Translations under genes and position numbers: made by a program
Part shown: positions 1 through 5,327 of the stretch, in pieces
How positions within the stretch are numbered: the first letter of the stretch is position 1
How the letters are laid out: each line of letters begins with the position of its first letter
Notes under the pieces: model-generated
Databases searched by the model: none
Seen by the model: only the letters and a program-made list of their open reading frames with translations
What the model was told of the DNA's origin: nothing
Assembly (NCBI GenBank): GCA_002323895.1
Contig: DCQM01000019.1
Span: forward strand, 5,672-12,636
DNA length: 6,965 bases
Source of the DNA: Akkermansiaceae bacterium UBA1518
GTDB taxonomy: Bacteria; Verrucomicrobiota; Verrucomicrobiia; Verrucomicrobiales; Akkermansiaceae
Direction: 5' to 3'

Positions 1-2
1 TT

Positions 3-95
3 GGGATCTACAAAAACCGGGAGGCGGTCGATATTCTCAACGCGATCTTCTCGGCTGGGCAAAATTGCACCTCGCTCAACACCATATCGGGCTAG
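3..95 (+). CDS. Possible 3' end of an upstream gene, product unknown
   Basis: The third plus-strand frame is open from the window edge to a TAG at 93-95. It encodes 30 residues that read like an ordinary soluble C-terminus: GIYKNREAVD at the start and CTSLNTISG at the end. The two other plus frames are also open over this short stretch, but their products are richer in Arg/Gly or His and less protein-like. No domain can be recognised from 30 residues, so no function is offered. The call rests only on composition and on the gene-free stretch that follows. It could be a chance frame. Confidence 0.35.
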   Translation, partial: GIYKNREAVDILNAIFSAGQNCTSLNTISG

Positions 96-345
96 GTTTT
101 TCTTTGGCAGGATCAGGCTTTTAAAGACGAAAGCTTGTTGAAGTTTGTTCGAAATAAATTCACAATCTAGGGTTGTCGCTTTTATTTCGTATAGCTTTTG
201 GTGGTCAATAGGCTGTCAGAGGTTTTGAGTAGGTTGCGGTGCCCAATTTAGGGTAGGCTAGCGATAGTGGTCCTTGTGATTGACCTTGCATTTTCGTTTT
301 TCGGAAGTCAGCGTTTTACGCGTCAATCTGTAACTTATTTGTTTT

Positions 346-1368
346 ATGATGAAAAAAAATAACATCCTCAACCTTTTACTTTCTCTAGGTGTTTCCTTTT
401 CTACTACTTCGCTATCAAATGCTGAACTTGTTGATGGTCTGATAGAATATTGGGAATTTGATGGAGACTTTTCAGCTGGGTTAGACGAGACCAACGATGG
501 TATTCTCGAGCAAACGGGTATTGGTAAGGCTTCGTTCGTAGCCGGGAAATTTGGTTCTGCGGTCGATTTGGAAAACAGCGGGGGCGCAGGTAATCAGGCT
601 ATCATCAACGTAGGCGATCCTGGTGAGTTCGCTTTTGAAGCTGGCAGTATGTCGGTATCCGTTTGGTATACGACAGAATCTCTCTACACTGGTTGGAATA
701 CTTTAATTAGCCAAGGTGAAGGGAATAACTGGCGTATTGCCCGACATGGAAGCTCCGGAACAAATTTAAAATATAGTGTAGGAGGCCCGGGAAATGTGCC
801 TGCTAATCTCGATCAGCAGGATGAGTCATGGCATCACGTGGCAGTTACTCACGATGCTACCGGAAATATTACGATGTATATTGATGGAGAAGAGGCGGCA
901 TCCCAAGGAGCATGGGTTTTGGCAAATGGTGCCGGTTTATCGTTGCAAATTGGTGGTAATCCACAGGCTGCCAATAGAGGCTGGGATGGGAATATCGACG
1001 ATGTCGCAGTATGGGACCGCCCCCTCACTCCAGAGGAGGTGGCTTTGATCTGGAACGATGGTGCTGGGGCCAGTGTTGCAAGCCTGACGGGTAGTGGATC
1101 TGCTAGTCTTTTTCAGGTGGTTGACGTGAATTATTCTCAGACTGAAGATAATATTCTTGTCGATCTCACGTTCACATCAAAAGAAGGAAATCTCTACTCT
1201 ATATATACATCAAACGATTTGACCCTACCTCTGTCAAATTGGCTCGAATTGAATGATGGGGTCCCGGCTGCTGATGGAGAATCCACTACAGTTTACCCGA
1301 TCGATTTCAATAACGAAGGGTTACCTTTGAATGACCGTCAGTTTTTCGTGGTTGTTAAGAGCCCATAG
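346..1368 (+). CDS. Secreted LamG/concanavalin-like domain protein with a short C-terminal module
   Basis: A 340-residue exported protein. Residues 1-26 form a Sec signal peptide: MMKKNN, a Leu-rich core, then a likely cut after SNA before ELVDG. Residues 28-238 fit a LamG/concanavalin A-like jelly roll: IEYWEFDG near 33-40, SWHHVAVTHD at 161-170, MYIDG at 177-181 and GNIDDVAVWDRPLTPEEV at 215-232. Such domains usually bind carbohydrate or protein ligands outside the cell; no catalytic domain is present. A small-residue linker (241-254) leads to a C-terminal module (255-340) with SKEGNLYSIYTSNDL, WLELNDG and FFVVV. The same module ends the protein encoded at 6411-6965. There are two adjacent ATG codons at 346 and 349 and no clear Shine-Dalgarno sequence; 346 is taken as the first. 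The TAG stop sits at the same place in the module as the stop of the other copy. The ligand and the role of the C-terminal module are unknown; it may be an anchoring or sorting domain. Confidence 0.9.
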   Translation: MMKKNNILNLLLSLGVSFSTTSLSNAELVDGLIEYWEFDGDFSAGLDETNDGILEQTGIGKASFVAGKFGSAVDLENSGGAGNQAIINVGDPGEFAFEAGSMSVSVWYTTESLYTGWNTLISQGEGNNWRIARHGSSGTNLKYSVGGPGNVPANLDQQDESWHHVAVTHDATGNITMYIDGEEAASQGAWVLANGAGLSLQIGGNPQAANRGWDGNIDDVAVWDRPLTPEEVALIWNDGAGASVASLTGSGSASLFQVVDVNYSQTEDNILVDLTFTSKEGNLYSIYTSNDLTLPLSNWLELNDGVPAADGESTTVYPIDFNNEGLPLNDRQFFVVVKSP

Positions 1369-1563
1369 ATGACAATTTCCAATAGGAAAATTTGCTTTAG
1401 CAAGGATAGAGGATGCTTTTCACCCGACTGCTTGCGCGGTAGTTGGTTCCTCTATTCTTATTCATTAGTAATGAGGTGGTCGGAATCTTACTTCTTGTTT
1501 GGTGCGGAAAGTAATTCCATTGACTCGGAGACAATGAGTCGCGCTAACAATGCTTGATTGGAA

Positions 1564-1653
1564 ATGGGAGAAAAGAATCACATAACTAGGGCGAGACTGA
1601 TCATTCGATCTATGTTTTTTATGGTGTTAACTATTTCCGTTATTTTTGCGTAG
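1564..1653 (+). pseudogene. Signal-peptide leader ended by an in-frame amber codon
   Basis: From the ATG at 1564 the frame reads MGEKNHITRARLIIRSM, then a hydrophobic core FFMVLTISVIFA, and then TAG at 1651-1653. After the TAG the same frame continues as EQKQSIPVDPKLEAL and stays open to 2118. The leader is a textbook Sec signal peptide with a basic N-region, a hydrophobic core and Ala at the expected cleavage position, and the stop falls exactly at the signal/mature junction. One C-to-T change of CAG (Gln) would create this TAG. I read it as the 5' part of the gene that continues at 1687-2118, broken by a nonsense mutation or a sequencing error. A second ATG at 1612 in the same frame could also start the leader. 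The upstream Shine-Dalgarno match is weak. Confidence 0.6.
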
Positions 1654-1686
1654 GAGCAGAAACAGTCTATTCCAGTTGACCCTAAG

Positions 1687-2118
1687 TTGGAGGCTCTAAA
1701 AAAACTCCGTCCGGTGCTTAAGACTGTGAAGAAATTTTATCCAAAAGTCTCCTCTCTTTTGTTTATGCAGAATTTACATTTTGAGGATTCAACTCGGCTT
1801 TTTGTCGAGAGTTCAATCACGAAGCTTCGAGTAGGGGCGGAGTCATTCTTAGAGACTGTTCGCGGCCCAAAAGAGGGAGGCGGTGTGTGGTGTGATGTTT
1901 TCTTGTTGGAAGGGAGTGGTGAGTCGTATCCTCGGGCCGAAGGGGCTTTGGATCGCAAGCATTTTGTGGAGCATAAAATTTATCAAGATCTTCACGGGAT
2001 CGATCACCACCTACACGTGACTCTGCGTGTGCCCAAGGGAAGTGCGAGTTTGGAATTTGTGAAGGAATTTAAGTCCTTTATCCGTTCATGCAGCCGTGAT
2101 TTTATGACCCACAATTAG
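1687..2118 (+). CDS. Unknown protein, probable mature part of an amber-interrupted exported protein
   Basis: I do not recognise this 143-residue product. It is given from TTG 1687, the first usable start codon after the TAG at 1651, but no Shine-Dalgarno sequence precedes it. The frame is open from 1654 and the upstream leader (1564-1650) is in the same frame, so the original product was probably about 184 residues long and exported. The body starts with a basic helix-like stretch (LKKLRPVLKTVKKFYPK), followed by likely beta strands such as TKLRVGAESFLETV and GGVWCDVFLLEG, a His-rich patch (GIDHHLHVTL, around residues 104-113), and a final helix EFVKEFKSFIRS. It contains two Cys residues (69 and 134) and no membrane segment. 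Composition is normal for a protein and the frame beyond the TAG shows no decay, which points to a recent lesion or a base-call error. The next gene starts 88 bases downstream on the same strand. Confidence 0.6.
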   Translation: MEALKKLRPVLKTVKKFYPKVSSLLFMQNLHFEDSTRLFVESSITKLRVGAESFLETVRGPKEGGGVWCDVFLLEGSGESYPRAEGALDRKHFVEHKIYQDLHGIDHHLHVTLRVPKGSASLEFVKEFKSFIRSCSRDFMTHN

Positions 2119-2178
2119 TTGTCCGAATTCGCTCACACGAGAGGAATGAGAAGTCTCCCAATGCCACAAGCAACCGCA

Positions 2179-2201
2179 TTTCTCTTCTCCTTAGAGAGAA
2201 A
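2179..2201 (+). promoter_or_regulatory. Hairpin covering the ribosome binding site of the propeller gene
   Basis: The arms TTTCTCT (2179-2185) and AGAGAAA (2195-2201) are perfect complements around a 9-base loop. The likely Shine-Dalgarno sequence AGAGAG (2193-2198), 8 bases before the ATG at 2207, lies mostly in the 3' arm. In the RNA the site could therefore be partly hidden. The stem is AT-rich and weak, so a regulatory role is only a suggestion; the purine-rich ribosome binding site itself is better supported. Confidence 0.35.
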
Positions 2202-2206
2202 GCAGA

Positions 2207-3511
2207 ATGACATTGCTTTTGATTATGTTACATAAAAGTATGTTAGGATCCAAAACCGCTATGGGCTTTCTTATTGGTGCTTTGTTTTTTTCCACTTCGT
2301 TTCTTCTTTTTGCGGAGAATTGGCCTTCTTGGCGGGGACCTTCTTACAATGGAAGTCGCGCTGGGGAGAATTATCCCACTCAATGGAGTGTTGATAAGGT
2401 GGCTTGGAAGATTGACCTTTCGGGGAAGGGAGCTTCTTCGCCGATAGTTTGGAAAAACCGGATCTTTCTCACCGCACCTGCTGATGGCATCGATACAGCG
2501 CTGGCGTTTGATCTCGACGGGAAACAGATTTGGCAGACTGAGTTTGGTGCTGAAACCAAAGCGAAGCATATGAAGCTAGGCACTAGTAGTAACGCTTCAC
2601 CAGTCACTGATGGTAAGGGGGTGTTTGTTTACTTTAAGAGCGGGACGTTTGCAGCCCTCGAAATGGATGGGACGATCCGCTGGAAACGTAACCTAGCCAA
2701 AGAATTTGGTCGGCAGGAACTGTATTGGGACCAGGGAACTTCTCCGATCCTTATTGGCGATTTGGTCATTCTTCCTCGCCTTCATGCCGGGGATTCGTGG
2801 GTTGCTGGGTTCGATAAAGTTACTGGCAAGATTCGCTGGAAGCAGGAACGTAACTACGAGGTCCCAGCTGAGAATGATAATGGTTATGCTACCCCGATTC
2901 CTATTCGTCATGGCGACCGAGATGCTTTGCTCGTATGGTGTTCAGACCACTTGACTGCCTATGCAGCTGACAACGGTTCTTTGCTGTGGTCTTGCGGTGG
3001 CTTCAATCCGAAAGGAAAGAAGCTCTGGCCGCCAATTGCAACGCCCGTCGTGGTGGCTGATATTGCAGTGGTTCCAGTGGGTCGAGATGATCGGAAGCAG
3101 GCAGAAGTTCATGCGGTTCGCCTTGGTGGGAAGGGTGAAGTTACGGAGACTCATCGAGCTTGGGAGAGCAATGATTTTGGGGTATTCGTTACTAGTCCAA
3201 TAGAATACGAAGGAAGGATCTATTTACTTCGTCACAAAGGTGAGGTGGTGTGTTTCGACCCTAAGACAGGTAAGTCGTTTTGGACTTTTCAGCTGCCAAA
3301 GTCTCTCATTCCTTACTACGCTTCTCCAGTAATTGCTGGTGGCATTTTTTACGCCAGTCGCGAGGATGGTGTTGTGTTCTCTGCGCGAGTGGGCGAAAAT
3401 TTCGAGTTGCTTGGTGAAAATGATATGGGACAGCAGATTCTAGCGACCCCCGTTCCTTTTGATGGAAAGCTCCTTGTCCGTACTTCCAAGAGCCTTATTT
3501 GTGTAGAGTAA
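2207..3511 (+). CDS. Exported PQQ-like beta-propeller repeat protein
   Basis: A 434-residue protein of the PQQ-like beta-propeller repeat family (PQQ_2 type). Residues 1-36 are a signal peptide (hydrophobic FLIGALFFSTSFLLFA), followed by ENWPSWRGPSYNGS, a start I associate with exported propellers of Planctomycetes and Verrucomicrobia. Blade-like units recur, each with a 'SP/TP.. g..v' strand and then a G-x-x-x-W turn: GKQIWQ (105-110), GTIRWK (155-160), GKIRWK (207-212), GSLLWS (256-261) and GKSFWT (355-360). Further strands run to the C-terminus (ASPVIAGGIFYAS, ATPVPFDGKLLV). It is shorter than quinoprotein alcohol dehydrogenases (about 600 residues) and has no adjacent Cys pair, so it is more likely a scaffold or binding protein than a dehydrogenase. 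AGAGAG 8 bases upstream supports ATG 2207; ATG 2225 would also keep the signal peptide. The gene ends in tandem TAA TAA. Its substrate or partner is unknown. Confidence 0.92.
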   Translation: MTLLLIMLHKSMLGSKTAMGFLIGALFFSTSFLLFAENWPSWRGPSYNGSRAGENYPTQWSVDKVAWKIDLSGKGASSPIVWKNRIFLTAPADGIDTALAFDLDGKQIWQTEFGAETKAKHMKLGTSSNASPVTDGKGVFVYFKSGTFAALEMDGTIRWKRNLAKEFGRQELYWDQGTSPILIGDLVILPRLHAGDSWVAGFDKVTGKIRWKQERNYEVPAENDNGYATPIPIRHGDRDALLVWCSDHLTAYAADNGSLLWSCGGFNPKGKKLWPPIATPVVVADIAVVPVGRDDRKQAEVHAVRLGGKGEVTETHRAWESNDFGVFVTSPIEYEGRIYLLRHKGEVVCFDPKTGKSFWTFQLPKSLIPYYASPVIAGGIFYASREDGVVFSARVGENFELLGENDMGQQILATPVPFDGKLLVRTSKSLICVE

Positions 3512-3884
3512 TAAAAGTCGTTTCAATTTCGCCGCGAATTAGGGGGGATAGGTTTCTCGTCTTTTGCTATTTGGTGCCACCGCTATCAAGATAGGTAGAA
3601 TTGTCAATTTTGAGGCGGGGTTTGCTGGAAGTGCAGGTTGAGGACAGTTTAGGGGCTGGAGTTGCGACGGGTTACTTGGGTGCGAAGTAGACAGTTTTTT
3701 TTCGTGTGCTTGCTTGAATTTTTGCTTTAGGCGAAACCATATGCAAATCACATAGCTTCTCTAAATGATCACCAAGTTCAGACTTGTTCTCATTTATTGA
3801 ACATCAAAGCCGTAACGGAAAAAATAGTTTATTTAGGCATAAAATACTCTAATTAAGAGGGTTAATGATTATGGAGTGTGTTTA

Positions 3885-3939
3885 ATATTCACATCTTTTT
3901 GTGAACAAGTGGTTTCGACCTATTCAGAGGTTATTCACA
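3885..3939. other. Cluster of three DnaA-box-like 9-mers
   Basis: TTATTCACA at 3931-3939 fits the TTATNCACA DnaA-box pattern exactly. ATATTCACA at 3885-3893 differs from it at one base. TGTGAACAA at 3900-3908 is the same pattern on the other strand, again with one difference. The cluster follows an AT-rich stretch (about 3820-3880). The first two sites together also form a TTCACA/TGTGAA inverted repeat. Three loose matches could occur by chance in AT-rich DNA, so this is a weak call of a possible replication or DnaA-regulated site. Confidence 0.25.
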
Positions 3940-4012
3940 TATGGTTTTGACCCTGTAGGTTCGGGTGATAGTGATCCGAAGAAAAAAATCGGGTAATGAG
4001 AAGGAGTTTTCG

Positions 4013-4075
4013 ATGCTGGATACTGAACTGCGATTCCAAGAAGAAACTCATCATCCGAATCTATTTATTGTATAA
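4013..4075 (+). CDS. Tiny open frame (20 aa) with a good ribosome binding site, doubtful
   Basis: ATG 4013 is preceded by AAGGAG at 4001-4006 with a 6-base spacer, the best Shine-Dalgarno match in the window. It encodes 20 residues (MLDTELRFQEE, then THHPNLFIV) and stops at TAA 4073-4075. There is no signal or membrane segment and no recognisable family. It overlaps the next tiny frame by one base (TAATG), an arrangement typical of translational coupling. It may be a leader or small-protein gene, or chance. Confidence 0.2.
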   Translation: MLDTELRFQEETHHPNLFIV

Positions 4076-4158
4076 TGAGTGACACAAAGGTCGCTAGAAA
4101 TGCGCATGAAGAGTTGAGACTGCATCTCCCACTTAATCTTAAATCGGGAATGAAGTAG
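4075..4158 (+). CDS. Tiny open frame (27 aa) coupled by TAATG, doubtful
   Basis: The ATG shares its A with the TAA stop of the preceding 20-codon frame and the frame stops at TAG 4156-4158. The 27-residue product begins MSDTKVARNAHEELRLHL and ends LNLKSGMK; it is charged and soluble in character and I cannot assign it to a family. Only the overlap and the upstream AAGGAG favour translation. It could equally be a remnant of a longer gene or noise. Confidence 0.18.
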   Translation: MSDTKVARNAHEELRLHLPLNLKSGMK

Positions 4159-4189
4159 TTGATGATAAAATATTATTATATGTGTGAAA

Positions 4190-4216
4190 GTCCGTCTCCT
4201 ATCATGGGGGGCGGAC
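4190..4216 (+). ncRNA. Strong GC-rich hairpin, possible structured-RNA element
   Basis: GTCCGTCTCC (4190-4199) pairs along its full 10 bases with GGGGGCGGAC (4207-4216), using two G-U pairs on the plus strand, around the 7-base loop TATCATG. The G-U pairs would be C-A mismatches on the minus strand, so the fold favours a plus-strand RNA. No T-run follows, so it is not an ordinary terminator. GTGTGAAAGTCC just before and within the 5' arm loosely recalls motifs of group II intron domain I, but no domain V or reverse transcriptase is present in the window. The identity is unknown. Confidence 0.3.
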
Positions 4217-4391
4217 CCTCATGACTAGGGGCTTAACTTTTTGGATTGTTACGGGAAGGCAGTGATTTACCTAGGTCGATTTGACTAGAGATCCCTCCTG
4301 AGTTCCGGACATCATGTATGATGAGGCAACACTGCAGAATTTATTTGAGGGCACGCTAGTGATTTGAGGCGGAATTTTTGCCCTTTTATTT

Positions 4392-4934
4392 CTACTTCTT
4401 AGCCCTCCTCTTGAGCCACTCTTTGGAGAGTCTCTCAGCTTCGGCGATTTGCTCTTTAGTCATCTTCTGCCGAAGGACATCTCTGTGTGCCTCAGCTTTT
4501 TCTAACCCTCTATTTGCAGCAAGATTTGACCACATATAGGCTAAGAGTTCATTTTGTCGTACGCCATTGCCCCTATCATACATGCGAGCTAAGCTCAATT
4601 GGGCAGCAGAGCATCCTTGTTCAGCTGATTTACGATGCCATTTAGCGGCTTCGGGGTAATTCTGTGGGACTCCATGTCCCACGCTATACTTGAGACCTAG
4701 GCTATACTGGGCATTTGAATCTCCCTGTTCAGCTGCCATGCGGAACCATTTTACGGCTTTTGAGTAATTCTGTGGGACACCTTCACCGTTTTGATACATC
4801 ACACCTAATTCGTATTGTGCTGCTGGGTCTCCTGCCTCAGCAAGCGTGCGTGTATCGTCGGTCCTACAGGATGTTAACACTAGAGCGGTAACCGAGACGA
4901 TTATCGAATAAGGGTGAAATGTTTTGATAAACAC
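4392..4934 (-). CDS. Sel1-like repeat (TPR-type) lipoprotein
   Basis: A 180-residue predicted lipoprotein: a short N-region, a hydrophobic core (SIIVSVTALVL) and the lipobox L-T-S-C with Cys23 as the lipidation site. Three 36-residue Sel1-like repeats follow without gaps at 32-67, 68-103 and 104-139. Their shared pattern is A-E-x-G-D/C-xx-A-Q-Y-x-L-G-x-x-Y and G-V-x-Q-N-Y-x-x-A-x-K-W. The end (AYMWSNLAANRG, RDVLRQKMTKEQIAEAERL, KEW) is the usual cap of bacterial Sel1 proteins. Such alpha-solenoids bind proteins or peptidoglycan-linked partners at the envelope; the partner here is unknown. The start is GTG 4934: an in-frame TGA lies two codons upstream and no ATG occurs before the lipobox. GAGGGG directly abuts the GTG, which is closer than normal. 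A promoter with perfect TATAAT lies at 4968-4973. Confidence 0.93.
   Translation of the reverse strand: MFIKTFHPYSIIVSVTALVLTSCRTDDTRTLAEAGDPAAQYELGVMYQNGEGVPQNYSKAVKWFRMAAEQGDSNAQYSLGLKYSVGHGVPQNYPEAAKWHRKSAEQGCSAAQLSLARMYDRGNGVRQNELLAYMWSNLAANRGLEKAEAHRDVLRQKMTKEQIAEAERLSKEWLKRRAKK
4518..4841 (-). repeat. Three tandem 108-bp units encoding Sel1 repeats
   Basis: The three protein repeats correspond to 108-bp units at 4734-4841, 4626-4733 and 4518-4625. The first two are still similar at DNA level: GTAATTCTGTGGGAC (plus-strand reading) occurs at 4656-4670 and again at 4764-4778, exactly 108 bases apart. The third unit has diverged more. This indicates duplication inside the gene and is a place where copy number may vary between strains. 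Confidence 0.8.
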
Positions 4935-4967
4935 CCCTCACTCTATAGCGAACGGTTACGGCTTGGT

Positions 4968-4973
4968 ATTATA
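4968..4973 (-). promoter_or_regulatory. Perfect -10 box (TATAAT) of the Sel1 lipoprotein gene
   Basis: Read on the minus strand, 4973-4968 is TATAAT. It lies 33 bases before the GTG start at 4934, giving a predicted leader of about 25-30 bases. No good -35 hexamer is found: the sequence 17-18 bases upstream (AGCGTT/TAGCGT) lies inside the palindrome at 4989-5008. This is the arrangement expected of a promoter that depends on, or is blocked by, a DNA-binding regulator. Confidence 0.55.
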
Positions 4974-4988
4974 ATTAGAGCGTGATTT

Positions 4989-5008
4989 ATAACGCTAGTT
5001 AGCGTTAT
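4989..5008. promoter_or_regulatory. 20-bp perfect palindrome, likely operator
   Basis: ATAACGCTA (4989-4997) and TAGCGTTAT (5000-5008) are exact inverted repeats separated by GT. The site overlaps the -35 position of the Sel1 lipoprotein promoter. It has no flanking T-run and only a 2-base centre, so a terminator hairpin is unlikely. A binding site for a dimeric repressor or activator fits better. No regulator gene is visible nearby. Confidence 0.5.
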
Positions 5009-5327
5009 TCCCTCATTTTCCATACTTTGCGATGCATAGAACAAACTCATCGGGGCGACCTCGTAGTTTTCGCTCTGAAATCTTGCGTGTCGCAAAGATA
5101 ACCGAGAAATCCTTACTTTGTTTTTTGATCAGCAATGAGGTGTGAGCTGGAGGGTTTGCGCTCTTCTGCTACCGCGGGGTATCCCTTAAAAGTTTTTGTG
5201 GGGGAAAAGGGAGTGGGTTGAATCCGATCTGCTAGAGCTTAAATAGAGGTTGACTGAATTTGCAGTTAAGATACGTGCACACCATCCTTCTCTTGGAACT
5301 GCTTACCTATTAACCTTCCATCAAGCA

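Larger units (their letters stand above)
3512..4391. other. Long intergenic region without a convincing gene
   Basis: About 880 bases between the propeller gene and the 3' end of the Sel1 lipoprotein gene. No frame longer than about 70 codons with plausible composition was found. The first part (3512-3720) is mixed, with G-rich plus-strand tracts. The part around 3800-3900 is AT-rich. It contains the DnaA-box-like sites at 3885-3939, two very short overlapping frames at 4013-4158, the hairpin at 4190-4216 and a small palindrome CATCAT-GT-ATGATG at 4310-4323. I see no clear intrinsic terminator just after the stop at 3511. The region could hold a small RNA, a replication-related site or decayed DNA. 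Confidence 0.7.
4935..5327. other. Intergenic region between divergent genes
   Basis: The stretch lies between the minus-strand Sel1 lipoprotein gene and the plus-strand secreted-protein gene. Its left end holds the TATAAT of the Sel1 gene and the 20-bp palindrome. A minus-strand frame is open without an ATG from 5168 to a TGA at 5013-5015 and may be a gene remnant. From about 5170 onward I see no promoter for the plus-strand gene that I would defend; TTGACT at 5250-5255 is -35-like but no good -10 follows at a normal distance. Confidence 0.6.

Noticed and set aside
1369..1557. 62-codon frame starting with ATG right after the LamG stop (TAGATG)
   Set aside because: It is only the continuation of the LamG frame past its stop. 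The product is rich in Cys, Trp and Tyr without any pattern and there is no ribosome binding site. The LamG C-terminus is already complete by comparison with its second copy.
3539..3751. 70-codon minus-strand frame with GTG start in the intergenic region
   Set aside because: Product is a Pro/Ser/Asn-rich low-information sequence with no domain, no Shine-Dalgarno sequence and no support from neighbours.
4348..4384. AGGGCA (4348-4353) and TGCCCT (4379-4384) followed by TTT, as a plus-strand terminator
   Set aside because: The stem is only 6 bp with a 25-base loop, and no well-supported plus-strand gene ends just before it.
5032..5145. 37-codon plus-strand frame from ATG 5032
   Set aside because: No ribosome binding site and no recognisable feature. 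It overlaps the equally doubtful minus-strand frame remnant, so neither is called as a gene.
5250..5327. TTG 5250 as start of the secreted protein, adding 26 residues
   Set aside because: AGAGG touches the TTG with no spacer, and the added residues would place the signal peptide core far from the N-terminus. ATG 5328 gives a normal signal peptide.
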